From: Lepraria neglecta | Taxonomy: Eukaryota > Ascomycota > Lecanoromycetes > Lecanorales > Stereocaulaceae | Length of the DNA stretch: 64,000 nucleotides | Direction: 5' to 3' | Assembly (NCBI GenBank): GCA_033220425.1 | Contig: CM065648.1 | Span: 4,526,001-4,590,000, forward strand | Part shown: positions 44,887 to 55,765 of the stretch, piece by piece | Numbering within the stretch: position 1 is the stretch's first letter | Layout: every line of letters starts with the position of its first letter | Translations under genes and position numbers: made by a program | The notes under the pieces: generated by a model | Seen by the model: the letters and a program-made list of their open reading frames with translations, nothing else | What the model was told of the DNA's origin: nothing | Database searches by the model: none

Positions 44887-46596
44887 TCAGTGACCACCAA
44901 TCTGTCCCTTGGGAATTGGTCGGATCCAGCTCAAGCTCACGTTGATGGCGATGGTGATGACACCGATGATCCAGAAGACCTTCGCATAGTCGTTATTGTT
45001 GTAACGGAAGATGATGGCGAAGATGATGCCTCCAAGGTTGCCAATGCCACCGGTGCAGCCACTGACGATACCGTTGGCATAGGGATGCACGTGTGGGACG
45101 AGCGAGAAGTTGGCACCGTTGCCGGCTTCGAGGAAGAAGGCCATGCCGGCGATGAGACCGAACATGTTGTTGTGTGTCTTGGGGTTGGTGAGACCGATGG
45201 CAATTTGGAAAGCACCAGTGATGATCGCCAAACCGTGAAGGAGGAATTTCTTGCCCCAAACACCGGTGCTTGGGTAGATGGCATCCGAGATCAAACCGCC
45301 CATTGGTCTGAAGGCGACATTGAGCAATCCGAACATAGCAGCCCATCGCCCCGATCCAGTCTGGCCAAGTGATTTGAAGTTCTCAAGGTAGTATGTACCA
45401 AGGATGGAATTGATGGATAGCTCAGCGCCGAAGGAGCAGAAGTAGCAACCACAGGTGACGAGGGTTTGCAGGGAGAAGACGACGGGCATGGCTTCTTTGA
45501 AGGAGGGTTTGCGGACAACTTCACCGCGGGCGGTGTCAAGCATTTGCTGTTCGCCGATTTGGGCTTCGCCGTCATCGACACTGCCGGTACGCTTGGCATC
45601 GTAGACAAGCTTCGAGTCTCTAGCGGGTGCTGGCTTGGGAGAGCCTGATTCTAGGGAATCGGTCTTCTTCTCCGCGAATTCGCCAGGGATTTCGACAACA
45701 TCACCAGTGATGCCATGGCCAGCCAGATTTTGTTGGGCTGCGAGGTGGCGCTCACTCCATTTGCCGGTGGGAGTGTCGGGGCACACAAGCAAGAAGGCGA
45801 TGGTGGTGGCGACAATGATGATGAAGGGGACAACGAAAGCCACACGCCATGCGACGTGAGCAGAGAGACCTTGGTGCATGACAAGAGAGTCGAAGATTGC
45901 CGGCATCAGGAAATAGGTGACACCTCCTCCAGCGTTACCAAAGCCAGCGGTGAATGCGTTGGACGTTCCGACGACGTTCTTATCAAAGAAGCCCGTTGAC
46001 CACACTTGGCAGGGGACGAAACTGCCACCGAGAATGCCGACGAAGAAGCGGAGAGCCAAGAGACCTTTGGCGTTGGTGACAGCACCTGCTAGAACGGTCG
46101 GTAGCGAGCCGGCGAGGAGGCATGCTGCAAAGGTGTATCGAGGGCCCCATCGATCGCATGCGGGTCCTGCAACCAACCGAACAAGAAGGCTACTCAAGGT
46201 TAGTATGTGTGAGATACATTGGGATCCGGGGTCACTAACGTAGCCACCAGTGCAATGATGTTGGAGTTGGCGATATCGACTTTGGTGAGTTTCAAGTCTT
46301 TGGCGATGGTGAGCGTCAACTGTGAATAATGTTAGATCTGCATGATTGCTACCCTCGCTAGCATGATGTATGTACCAATGGTGGAAACGCATACCTGAGG
46401 TTCATTAGCTGACGTTCACGTGAGACATGAGGATATTCTTAGCTTACCAAGACCAGAAAGCAACGAAGAAACCAAACCAAGCGAAGAAGAACACACGCCC
46501 ATACATGTCAAATGGGTTGAGGCCCGGAATCGAGCGAGCTTTGCGATTCACTGGATTGACCACAGGGGCCTTCCATAATGTTGTCACATCAAACAT
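44887..46596 (-). CDS. crnA: Nitrate/nitrite transporter, NRT2/CrnA family (MFS)
   Basis: Exons on the minus strand are 46448-46596, 46376-46394 (only 19 nt), 46240-46319 and 44887-46192. Introns are 53, 56 and 47 bp with GTAAGC, GTACAT and GTTAGT donors. The product is 517 aa. The N-terminus [15 protein letters not shown] and [14 protein letters not shown] are typical. Both nitrate-signature regions are present: [18 protein letters not shown] in TM5 and [20 protein letters not shown] followed by [11 protein letters not shown] in TM11. A long charged central loop lies around residues 230-290. It imports nitrate (and possibly nitrite) with protons across the plasma membrane. Nitrate and nitrite reductase genes, often its neighbours in fungi, are not in this window. 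GATA-type and NirA-type motifs lie upstream. Confidence 0.93.
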
Positions 46597-46846
46597 GCTG
46601 AAGTCCCGATTGGGTTAGACGTTCTTGCTATTAGATGAAAGAGCAGAAAGAAGTCTTGTAGATCTTGCAGTTGACAGATGTCAGGGGAAGAACAATGCAG
46701 ATATTTATACATAGATACGTTCAAGAGAAGCGAGACCTAGATATTTGAATATCTCTTGGCAGAATCGCTTCTCCGGGAATTATCAAGTGAATCCCCAGAA
46801 AAGTGACGATATATCCGCGGATTGGGCCACTATTTGGAAAGTTTTT

Positions 46847-46852
46847 AGATAA
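46847..46852 (+). promoter_or_regulatory. AreA/NIT2 GATA-type site
   Basis: AGATAA matches HGATAR, about 250 bp upstream of the nitrate transporter start. A single site could be chance. Confidence 0.4.
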
Positions 46853-47169
46853 TAGAAGTAGCTTTGCCTTGGGTTGGTCGTTTGGACTTTCGGTAGTGGC
46901 TTGTCCTAATAAGGAGCTTTTCCACTTCAGGTCTCCTCTAACATGCGTCCAGAAAGCTCGACCCACGACGGCGAGAAGGTGTCCTTACTGCAGCAGAGCG
47001 CGGAGATGCCTGTGAAACTCGTGGCAGGATGTACGGGGCGAGCTTGAGCAGTGAGCGTAGGATGGTCTGGGCGCTTTGAGCCCTCGTGGAGGGAAGGGTT
47101 CAGGGTGGCACTAGGTGGTGAGGGCTGCATGAAATCGCGGATATATGGCCAATGGGCGCGTCAAGACCC

Positions 47170-47276
47170 TTATCAGCCTCTAGATCGAGCGTGGCCGAGC
47201 TGTCGGTTTTGGGTTTGCATCAGCGTTGATAGGACGGTTTTCTGTCATCTTATCTCGCATCATGCAATCGTTATCA
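47170..47276. promoter_or_regulatory. Cluster of four HGATAR sites
   Basis: TTATCA (47170), TGATAG (47227), TTATCT (47250) and TTATCA (47271) each match the GATA-factor consensus HGATAR on one strand or the other. They lie about 575-680 bp upstream of the transporter start. AreA/NIT2 switches on nitrogen genes through such paired sites. The assignment rests on motif matching and gene function only. Confidence 0.5.
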
Positions 47277-47340
47277 GTAACCCTGCCCAACACCAAGTAG
47301 CTGCATCATTGGCTGTGAAAAGTATTCCAATCTTTCCCAT

Positions 47341-47348
47341 CTCCGAGG
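47341..47348 (+). promoter_or_regulatory. NirA-type site CTCCGAGG
   Basis: An exact match to the Aspergillus nidulans NirA consensus CTCCGHGG, close to the GATA cluster and about 745 bp upstream of the transporter start. NirA is the pathway-specific activator of nitrate genes. Confidence 0.5.
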
Positions 47349-47989
47349 ATGCAAGATGTCGTAGAAGGAAGTGCTCGAAGTTGATGGATTCGATGCGAGC
47401 CTGGAGCACAGGTAAAGAACCCTTGGAACTCAGCTTTTGCGCAACGAGTAATTTCATTTTCCACGGGCACAGACTATTGCACCACAGCTCCATCAAGAAA
47501 TCAGTCTCGAGTACGACAGTCTTTCATGTCTTTTGCGAACAGCCAACGTTCAATGCCAACGCTTTGTCGCTCTATGGACCATTCTTGAAATGAAGTTGAA
47601 AGCATCGGCGAATTCGGTACCTGGACCTTGCCCTTATGAGCTTGAGACCCCCACGCCGTTGGTATCGCTTATCGACCAATCAGAGAGCCTATGCGACATG
47701 GTACCGTTTTCGAACACAGGACGGGTATGCAGCATGATCACCAGCTTGCCTCCCTTAGTCCATTTCTATGCAAATGCTTGTGCAGGGTCCACGGAAATGC
47801 ACGATTGGCATAAGGCTAAAATCTAGATACAGGTTCATAAAAAAGCCGCGTGAAGAATTTTCTGGCTTCAGTATTGAACGATAGCAAGCTCTACGTACAA
47901 AGTTGAATTATTAGGTTTCGATTTGAGGTGCTCTATAGTCTAGACTCCATAAGCACACATGGTTCTGATGGGCCATGCGAATGATGCCA

Positions 47990-49617
47990 TCACCATCCGC
48001 GCCATCTGACCCAAACATCCACAATCTCGTCTCGTCTATCTTCAGGCAGATTTGAATCGACGATGAGATACCACCCAAAGCCGGCACCAGCCACACAAGC
48101 GTGGTTAGGCCAGATTCTAACCTTCTGCCCAGTCGTCAACTTCATTGGGTCGCCGTCAACGTTTGAGTCCTTAGTCAAAATACCATGCTCTTGGCTTATT
48201 CTTCCCACTTGCCAACCTGAACGCCCTTTACCATCGATCTCGGAATCCATGCCCCAGTCACTCACAATACCCCAGCCGCTATAAGACTTGCAAGGCTCCC
48301 GGCCCAAAGCCAAAGAGCCGGCTGCAATGAGAGCTTCTGGGGTCTCTCGATCGCTGTACAAGCTTACTACCTCGGCCATAATAGTCAATGCCACATCGGT
48401 TGTTGATATCCTGGATCCTTGATCTGCTGTACCTTCAAGCTTAGCTGATGGACTCGCTTTGGTAGCCAGCTGCTGCATATCGAGGAATGGATACACTCCA
48501 GCATGCATTTCCAATGAGAAGGTTTGCTTTACGCGTTGTATGAGGTCTTTGGCTTTGCTGATTAGCCCGTGTATTTCGCTTGATGATCCACGTTGAGATT
48601 GTGGAAAGAAGTTTTGTATACTGGTCGCAGTCGGTGTTGCACCTACAGAAAGTATATATCGAGGCTGGGATTGGCCGTGTGCGTGGTCGTGTCTTCTGGC
48701 CTGAATAGCAGCCTTGTGCAACCCTTCGATCTCGTCTATTAGAAGCCTAATAGCGGCAGCATCTGAGTCGCCTCCATAGCTTTGTCCAGCATGAGTGTAG
48801 AATCCAACAAGAGTGACGGACCCGGATTTTTCGAGGAGAAACACGTCCTTGATAAGATTATCAAAGGCCATGGTAGTATAGTCTAGTCCTGCTCGATGAT
48901 AACCAAGGTCAACCTTTATAAGAACCTGGAGTGGAACACCTGTAGCTTGCTTGAAGATAGGGGCTGATTCCAACTGGGAAGGATGATCAACTAGAACGCT
49001 GACGCTGTAAGGTCCAATCCGATTTCTTAACGATGCCAAACGATGGATTTGAGACGGGGGCAATGGAACTCCATAGAGAACCTGAAATTGTCAGAATGGA
49101 ACTCATCACCCTAGAATGGAGACTAGCGTTCAGAAATTACCCACATTAGGGGATTTGCCACGGGCAGACAATCCGTGGAGGTATTCAGCAAGATGCTCAG
49201 CCTCAGCGATCGTAGAGACGACAAGCTTGGCACCATCTGCAGCATCACCAAGTTGTAGAAGGGTAACTTCTGTCGTCTTTGTCCCAAAAAGTTAGTCTTT
49301 GAGGGAGAACACAATTCTAGACCATTTCCGAGAACAGCAACATGACAGCTCTGCTGCTACATTGTTCCACTCATCCATGAACGAACGCTTAGGGATACAG
49401 AGGGCGAAGCCTGTACCTTATGGGTCTTCACATGAGGCCTAAAGCCTACTCCAAGAGCTTGACAGGCTTCCAACATCTGACGGCAATTTCTTTCTACCAC
49501 CACTCTGTCGACGACTGCAAAAGGTGCTTGCACGTCGTCCAAGCGTTTCCCAACAAAGGCCTTCTCAAGCGTCTCTCGGGAAGGACAAGGAAACAGGTCC
49601 TCGCCCGGAGCAGCCAT
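47990..49617 (-). CDS. D-serine dehydratase / D-threonine aldolase-like PLP enzyme
   Basis: Exons are 49417-49617, 49145-49276 and 47990-49081. Introns are 140 bp (GTACAG donor) and 63 bp (GTGGGT donor), both phase 0. The product is 474 aa. The N-terminal alanine-racemase-type barrel carries RPHVKTHK, whose first Lys (Lys64) is the expected pyridoxal-phosphate lysine. Intron 1 splits after THK and the next exon continues TTEVTLLQLG. The C-terminal D-serine dehydratase domain ends with PNHACVAGAGFGWYLIVDS, where His438 and Cys440 match the zinc ligands of eukaryotic D-serine dehydratase. The family turns D-serine into pyruvate and ammonia, or cleaves D-threonine; which substrate applies here is not visible. 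The ATG at 49617 (MAAPGEDLF) is the first in frame. Divergent from the coiled-coil gene. Confidence 0.9.
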
Positions 49618-50362
49618 CTGAGCGTACAAAGCCAAGAGTCAACGTAAAAGCTGGGGTTCATCAACATTTATTAATATCTGTTGGATACTTTAGTCAAAGC
49701 TTCGTTTCCTCGGTTGCTGTTAAAGTGAGACTGACTACTAACGGAAGGCATGAATTGACGATATTTGGGCAGAATAAACGGGTTAGCACATCTTGAGTGA
49801 AACCGCCACCAGCCGCGGTTTCAGCCCCTGCAGGAGCCTTGCATCTTCACATAACGGCTCCCAATCGGAAAAGAATTAGGGCTTAGCGAACGCTAAAAGG
49901 GCCCATCTCCGGGGTACTAGTCGTGTCTACCCGGAGGCGTAGCCATCCTTGCTGCCCTTTGAGGCCTCTACGGTGAGCCTCGCAAGCTTGCACGGGTCGC
50001 ATCTGGTCGACTATTCACACCACCTCATTGACGACACACTTTGCCTGGTCAAGTTCTACTCTTCAAGCAAAGTATTGCGGGCAATCCATTGCGTACATCT
50101 GAGAGCTTCCTTCACCACATTTCGCTTCTAGTCGCTTCTTACATCTCTCATATGCGATGAGCTTTGTACTGGATCGCTTCAACCCTGCTCAATTCTCCGC
50201 CATGCAGTGCTGGTAATTAATAGCAACATCTACACTACGTTCCACAACCACGCCATTGCGCATACCCCCACAATCTCCGAGAGCACAAAGGGCCCGCGCT
50301 TCTCGGGTGGTCCGCTTCAAACATAAAACCGTCCAGTACCCGTCTGGGCACCTATATGCATA
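49618..50362. promoter_or_regulatory. Divergent intergenic region, DSD-like / coiled-coil gene
   Basis: A 745-bp interval separates the two start codons. No gene is seen in it, though the stretch 49800-50000 is GC-rich with short palindromic runs. I can assign no specific site. Confidence 0.45.
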
Positions 50363-53300
50363 ATGGTAATAGCCCCGACGGCGAATGAAGATACAAGAGA
50401 AGGCGAATGGCAGATACCAGTCACCATGGCAGAAGAGGATATGGAGACTGGCTCCGACAGCGACATGGATGCGGCACCGCCCGTGCATCCAGTCCCTACG
50501 ATGCAGGGTGCATTCGAGGAGTCTATGAACGAGACTATGAATGATGACGAGCCGGAGGTTCCAGATCGGTACTCCAAGGCGGACTCGGTCACAAGACGGA
50601 AGATGCTGTTGGAGCAACACGAGTACGAGAGGACCGTTGCAGGACGATGGAAACAGAAGCCCGGCGAGAAGTTTCACCCATTGTGGAAGTTGGTGGCTCA
50701 GATATCGTTTGGAATGCATCTCCTACAGCAAGGGCTCGCCAAGTCCGACGAGGAGGTTCTCAAGATTCTACAGACACATGTTGACGAGGTCGACGGTTTC
50801 CTTGAACGCACTACAGAAGATTTTGACCTGGCTCAAGGCGACATCAACGAACGCATACGGTACCTGAAATTACCGTTGGAGCATGGCCAGGTGTTCGATC
50901 AGATGTTGGCCAACCGAGACTTCCGGGTAGCAATCGTTGAAGGCAATGAGAAAATCGAGCACATCATTGATCGAACGGCAGCAGCTATGAATGATGCATT
51001 GAAAGACGTTCAAAAAGGGCTGGACGCTACGCGAGAACTGGCAAAATACATGACTCGGGTGGACAAGCAGTGGGATGACCGAACAGAAGAGCATGACTCT
51101 GTTTACCTGGCAATGATCGGGAACACTGAGGGCTGGACACGTGCATTCTTGACTCTCCAGTCAAAAGGAGGCCATCTGCGGAAGGCGTTAAATCAGTTGG
51201 GAAGCATCGTTGCAGAGATGCAGAGAAGGGCGGGCGCCGCAAGTCGCAAGAATTTGGCAAGCTGAATATGTACAACCATATATGTGTACATCAGCTAATA
51301 GAAGGTCAGGTGCCCTCAAGATCTGTCAATGGCAGATATCAAGTGGACGTCCGCTCAGAAAGTCCTCGGAGTCCTCAGCCTTCCGCGACTCCTCCCAGAT
51401 CGCCAATGAAGCCTTTGCCAACCGCCCCCGATCCGATCACGCGTGTCGCCTCCTCCCAGAAATACATCAAAACCTCAGTATCTCCATCACCTCTCCATTC
51501 ACCGTACCTTGATCAATCGTCAATGAAGCCAGCCAAGCATGCTGAGAAGAAAGACTCCACTCTACGGTCCAGGAGCCCGAATGTAACCAGGACTGCTGAG
51601 AGTCCAGAGCCATTACGGTCAGCGAAGAGCCCAGAGCCTGAATTGTCGACGAAAGGCTCCCAGACGCTGAGGCCGCCTAGAAGTCTAGAACCAAAAAGAT
51701 TTATGAGAAGTCCTGAGCCGGCCACATCGCCCCAGATCCCAGAAACAGCAATGCGAGTCAGAAGCCCGGACCTGACAAGAGCCACTGAGGGTACAAGTAC
51801 AGCAAGGCGAGTGAAAAGCCCAGAGCCAACGAGGAATGTCAAAAGCCCGGAGACCTCGAGGACGCTCAAAAGCCCTTCTCCTTTGCCTGAAGACTACCAC
51901 ATCCAACCCGAGAAGCCAGAGGCTCGGGCCAAGAGTCCGGAGACAGTGATGCCATTCAAGACTCCAGCTCAAATCATGTCCAGAATGAAAGAAGCCTCTA
52001 AATCCTCAGTATCAGCACAACCTCCTTCTCGTAGACTGTCTATCACGGAACGGACACGCTCACTTCTCCGGAAGAAAGAAACATTCGCCAGAGAGGATGA
52101 CGAAAATGCAGTCTTTAGCACGGACTTACCAATACAACATCATTCTCGCGTAGACTCGCCTGCAAAGAACCCCACAAGTCCATTGCTTATGCGTTTCTCC
52201 TCTCGAAAAGCAAAAGCTATGAGTATGTCCACGTATTCTACAAGCCCGACGAGTCCGCTCAAACCTAGTGAGAGTCCCATCTTACGCGAGGACAGTCCTG
52301 TGTACCTTCGGAATGGAAAGCCTGTGCCGACTCAAAGCTCATATGGAATGCTCACTTTACCATCTTTAGCACCTATGAAGCCACTATCGCCTCTGGAACA
52401 TCCATCCATGACCCTAGATGCAGCCAGAAACAATTCATCGGACTCACTCCTAAAGTCAAATGGACCTGCACCTATCCTCAAGAATAAAGCAAAACTCGAC
52501 GACTCAGAGGGGAATGTGAATACCAACCATCCACTGCTCCAGAAAGCTCGACATACCAGGTTTGCAAGAAACGCAGGCGGTGATCTTCCTCTTCGTCATT
52601 ATAACAGCCAAGGGGCCTTTTCGCACTCGAATCCCGAACTTCTGCAACATCAAGAAGAGGATGAACCCGACGATATAATTCCCCCCAAAAGATCGAGTTC
52701 TTTGCTTTATGGTGCCCAAAGGCGCTTCCTAGTATCTCCAGAGCCACGAGAAAACTCCTCGAGGTCTCCCACTCCTAATCAAGCAAATCTATCAGCAGTC
52801 AGCTTAGCTCAGTCACAAACTGCTCCTCTAGAAGAACTAGGGATTCACCCTGCCCATCGCACACCAGAACCTCCCACTGACTCTCCATCCCCATCTCCCG
52901 ACCCTTCCACAGTCTCAGCTGCAACCGAACAAGGAACAGGTGCCACACCACCTCCAATAGAGACAGCTCGCTCAGGAAAGACAAGTACCGAGCCTGGCCA
53001 CAGCGCTGAAGCCTCACGCTCTGCTCTAGCACCAACCTCTCAACCTCAGAATGAACCCCAAACCCAAGATCACTGGCAGCCGCACCACCAGCAACACTCC
53101 TCTGCATCCTCCAACCCCCTCGTCTCTCGTGATCCCAAATTTAAAACCACTGCCAAGACCAACACCCCGTTCTACCTCAATCCCGCGTCCTCGACCGCCC
53201 TGATGGACTTCCTAGCATCCACTCCACCGCCCTCACCTCCCCACCCCGGGATGCGCGTAGACTCGCCCTCCGGTGCTTCAACCAAAACCACAAACTTCTT

Positions 53301-53670
53301 CAACCGCTCTTTCGTCACCTATCCCTACCCCAAAGAACATGGCGAATCGTCTCCACCACCCCCAGGTCCTGGATCTCGCAGTATGACGAACCTTGGAAGA
53401 GTCCTTACTGGCGACAGAGAGGAAGGAGCCCAGAAAAAAGGATGGAAGAAAGTTTTCGGTGGAACTATCAAGGGCGCGAGAAAGAATAGCGGCGGTGGCT
53501 CAAAGTCAGGGAAGAAAAAATTTGATGTTTCTAGAGGACGGTGGGGCAAGGACCCGGTCGTGAATGGTAATGGGGCTGCTAATGGGAGGGGGAGAGGGGA
53601 GGATGGGGGCTTTGTGGGGGTGGGGAGTGATGGGGTTTGGATTAGTAGGAAGAATTTTCTGAAGACTTGA
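50363..53670 (+). CDS. Coiled-coil protein with long Ser-Pro-repeat tail
   Basis: Proposed exons are 50363-51256 and 51310-53670, giving 1084 aa. The intron (53 bp) would be of the rarer GC-AG type (GCAAGC donor, branch GCTAAT, GTCAG acceptor) and is the simplest way to join the two open frames. Residues about 75-298 are a conserved-looking helical domain (WKLVAQISFGMHLLQQGLA, later ERIRYLKLPLEHGQVF). The rest is disordered and rich in Ser, Pro and Thr. Residues about 376-516 repeat K/R-S-P-E-P/T motifs every 8-15 residues, suiting proline-directed kinases. The C-terminus (about 1005-1084) is basic and Gly-rich with KKGWKKVFGG. I do not recognise a named family; a cortical or cytoskeletal scaffold would fit but is a guess. 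The ATG at 50426 is an alternative start. Two separate genes remain possible. Confidence 0.72.
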
Positions 53671-53977
53671 GATGTGGAAGTCTATTTCTTGAAAAGGAGT
53701 GTATCCTGGTTGGATATACTTCTTTTGTAATCTTACTCTAGGCGTTGGATGAGCGATATCAGAGTCAATAATGTCACGTGTGTATAGTAAGTGATGAGGA
53801 TTAAATAAAATGATCGATGTCTCAGCATAACAGCCTCGAGTAGTCCTGTTCTGAAAATCTGTCATGTGTTCATGAAGTTTTCCGCTGTCTCACATGGAAC
53901 ATATTCGTTTGATCTACCCCATCTATGGCCAAAATGCTAAGTAGCTAGATAATAGACCCTACCAAGCTTTTACCCTA
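53671..53977. other. Convergent 3' intergenic region
   Basis: 307 bp between the stop codons of two genes that face each other. AT-rich, with no gene; it presumably holds both polyadenylation regions. Confidence 0.5.
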
Positions 53978-55502
53978 TCACTTACACCTCTTCTCAATAA
54001 TCCCGGCGCCCTGCTCCTCATACTCCTTCTTCGAAATCCACATCTGATGAAATGTCCCCAAACTAGCCAAAATGCTCCCACCAATCCAACTCCCGAATTT
54101 CCTCTCCACCGGGTTCCCAGGCGCGGATATCCGCACCCTCGTGCCGGGATACATTATCTGCAATTCCTGGCTCAATCGATCTGTGAAGCCTTGGTATAAC
54201 GAACTTCCTCCTGTAACTACCACAGCGCTTAGCAGTTGTGGCCGTATATCTACGTCGACTTGTGCGAGGGATGTTTGGATTAGTGTGCCAACGACCTGGC
54301 TTTGATGGGGAGGTGGATTGGAGGCGTCTGAAAGGGCCATTTTGGGATCGAAGAGCGCTTCGACGGGGCGGTAGCGGTCCAGGGCTGGGAACATCTGGTT
54401 CCAGCCATCGGGCATTTCGAAGGGTTTACCGGGGTGCTGGCGCGCTATATCCATGTTCGTGCCACCTTGCTGGTTATGACCACTCAGTCGCCCAGGACCA
54501 GGCCAGACGGTCACGACACTCTCTTTGAATTCTGTGAGCACGCGCTCTTCTTGGAAATGGCGGAATGAAGGAGCGGGTTCTGTATTGGGAGTGAATGTGC
54601 GGAGGGTGGCTTGGGAGGGGGTGCCGGCGTCGACGGCTATCTTCGATGCGATTAGGTAGTGGGGGGTTAGGGGGACAGGAGGTTGTGATTGGGAGAACAT
54701 AAGGCGAAGTTGTTGGGAGACGAAGTTGCCGGCGAAGGGGGAGCGGGTGACGCCTTTTTTAAGGATGAGGCCGTCGTGGACGGGGGTTATGGAGATGGTG
54801 GAGGCCCCGATGTCGACGACTAAGGCGGAAGATTTGCCGGAGGCGAAGCTGGGGCTGTTAGAGCTGTTGTTGAAACGTTGGGCGGGATTATAGCACTCAC
54901 GAAGCAAGGACACCGTTTCGAGCAAGCCAGTATGCAGGACAGCCCCAATTCTCCATTGCTATCTCAATGCCTCGTTCTCTATCCTTCCCTGCATTCCAAC
55001 CCGTCTCGGTCATGAGCAATGGGTTGTCCCTGAGAGGCTTTTCTTGCGTTTCTACTCCCTCCATCTCCATCTCTTGATTCTCGACATCATTGAGGCCATT
55101 AGTTGCTAAAGGTCCAGGCTTCGCGTTCGTAAGTCGTGATGTGATTGCATATTCCCAGAGATTTGCTGCCGTGTCCCAGTCCTCTACCGTGCCTTCCCTG
55201 GACATGTAATTGCTGATTGAAATTCTCGGTAATGGCGTGTGTATTGAGTTGTCCCCGAAGAGCTGCTTGGGTCCGGAATCCGTGGGTATAATGCCATAAT
55301 GTGAGGGCACGACTGATTTGGGTACATCTTCTCCTGCGAATCCAGCGCGCGTGGTCGCGTAGCCTGGATCGAGGACGAGGGCTGAGATTTCGTCTGCACG
55401 CGCATCAGTAGGTCCGTAGACTAGCGAAGTAATTGAGTCCTACATACCTCCTCCATACTCATTGGCGTCTGGGGGCTTGGTCGAAGCCTGGCCGGTAGCC
55501 AT
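53978..55502 (-). CDS. ARP4: Actin-related protein 4 (INO80/SWR1/NuA4 subunit)
   Basis: Exons are 55448-55502, 54901-55393 and 53978-54854. Introns are 54 bp (GTATGT) and 46 bp (GTGAGT, branch CTAAC). The product is 474 aa, the usual length for ARP4. The N-terminus has [20 protein letters not shown]. Next come the ARP4-specific [20 protein letters not shown] block and an acidic insert, then [17 protein letters not shown]. The second actin half has [20 protein letters not shown]. Near the C-terminus are [20 protein letters not shown] and [22 protein letters not shown]4 is a shared nuclear subunit of the NuA4 acetyltransferase and the SWR1 and INO80 remodellers and binds histones. Head to head with GUP1 over 263 bp and convergent with the coiled-coil gene. 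Confidence 0.95.
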
Positions 55503-55765
55503 TTTTTGATGACAATAATCGTAATGTTAATGCTAGGGGAGATTCGAGTACTTGCTGAATTGAAATAGCTTCATGAACAGTCAATCATTAAAGTCGTTGG
55601 CGGCATCATTGTGTGGAATGGAACCGAAATAGAGCTCGAACAGCCCTACGCCTACGGCTGTTCCTGCAGCGGGATCCTCGAGCCTTGGCAATTGGCCGAC
55701 CTCCGCTTGTCTTTGTTGACTGTTGCAACTCCAACCTGGACATGTGCGAAGTTCAGCAGCATGTC
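55503..55765. promoter_or_regulatory. Shared divergent promoter, ARP4 / GUP1
   Basis: 263 bp between opposing start codons. The plus strand has an open frame before the GUP1 start, so an earlier ATG at 55742 cannot be ruled out. No specific factor site is claimed. Confidence 0.45.

Larger units (their letters stand above)
46597..47989. other. Long intergenic stretch upstream of the nitrate transporter
   Basis: Nearly 1.4 kb without a supported gene. The 180-codon plus frame at 47051-47593 has no domain. The stretch holds nitrogen-regulation motifs listed separately, and its right end is the 3' flank of the D-serine dehydratase-like gene. Confidence 0.55.

Noticed and set aside
44791-45372. 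193-codon plus-strand frame
   Set aside because: Antisense shadow of the nitrate transporter's last exon.
47051-47593. 180-codon plus-strand frame upstream of the nitrate transporter
   Set aside because: No domain, no clear splice sites, and it overlaps likely regulatory DNA. A transcript would be needed to support it.
50189-50719. 176-codon minus-strand frame
   Set aside because: Lies antisense over the start of the coiled-coil gene and has no recognisable domain.
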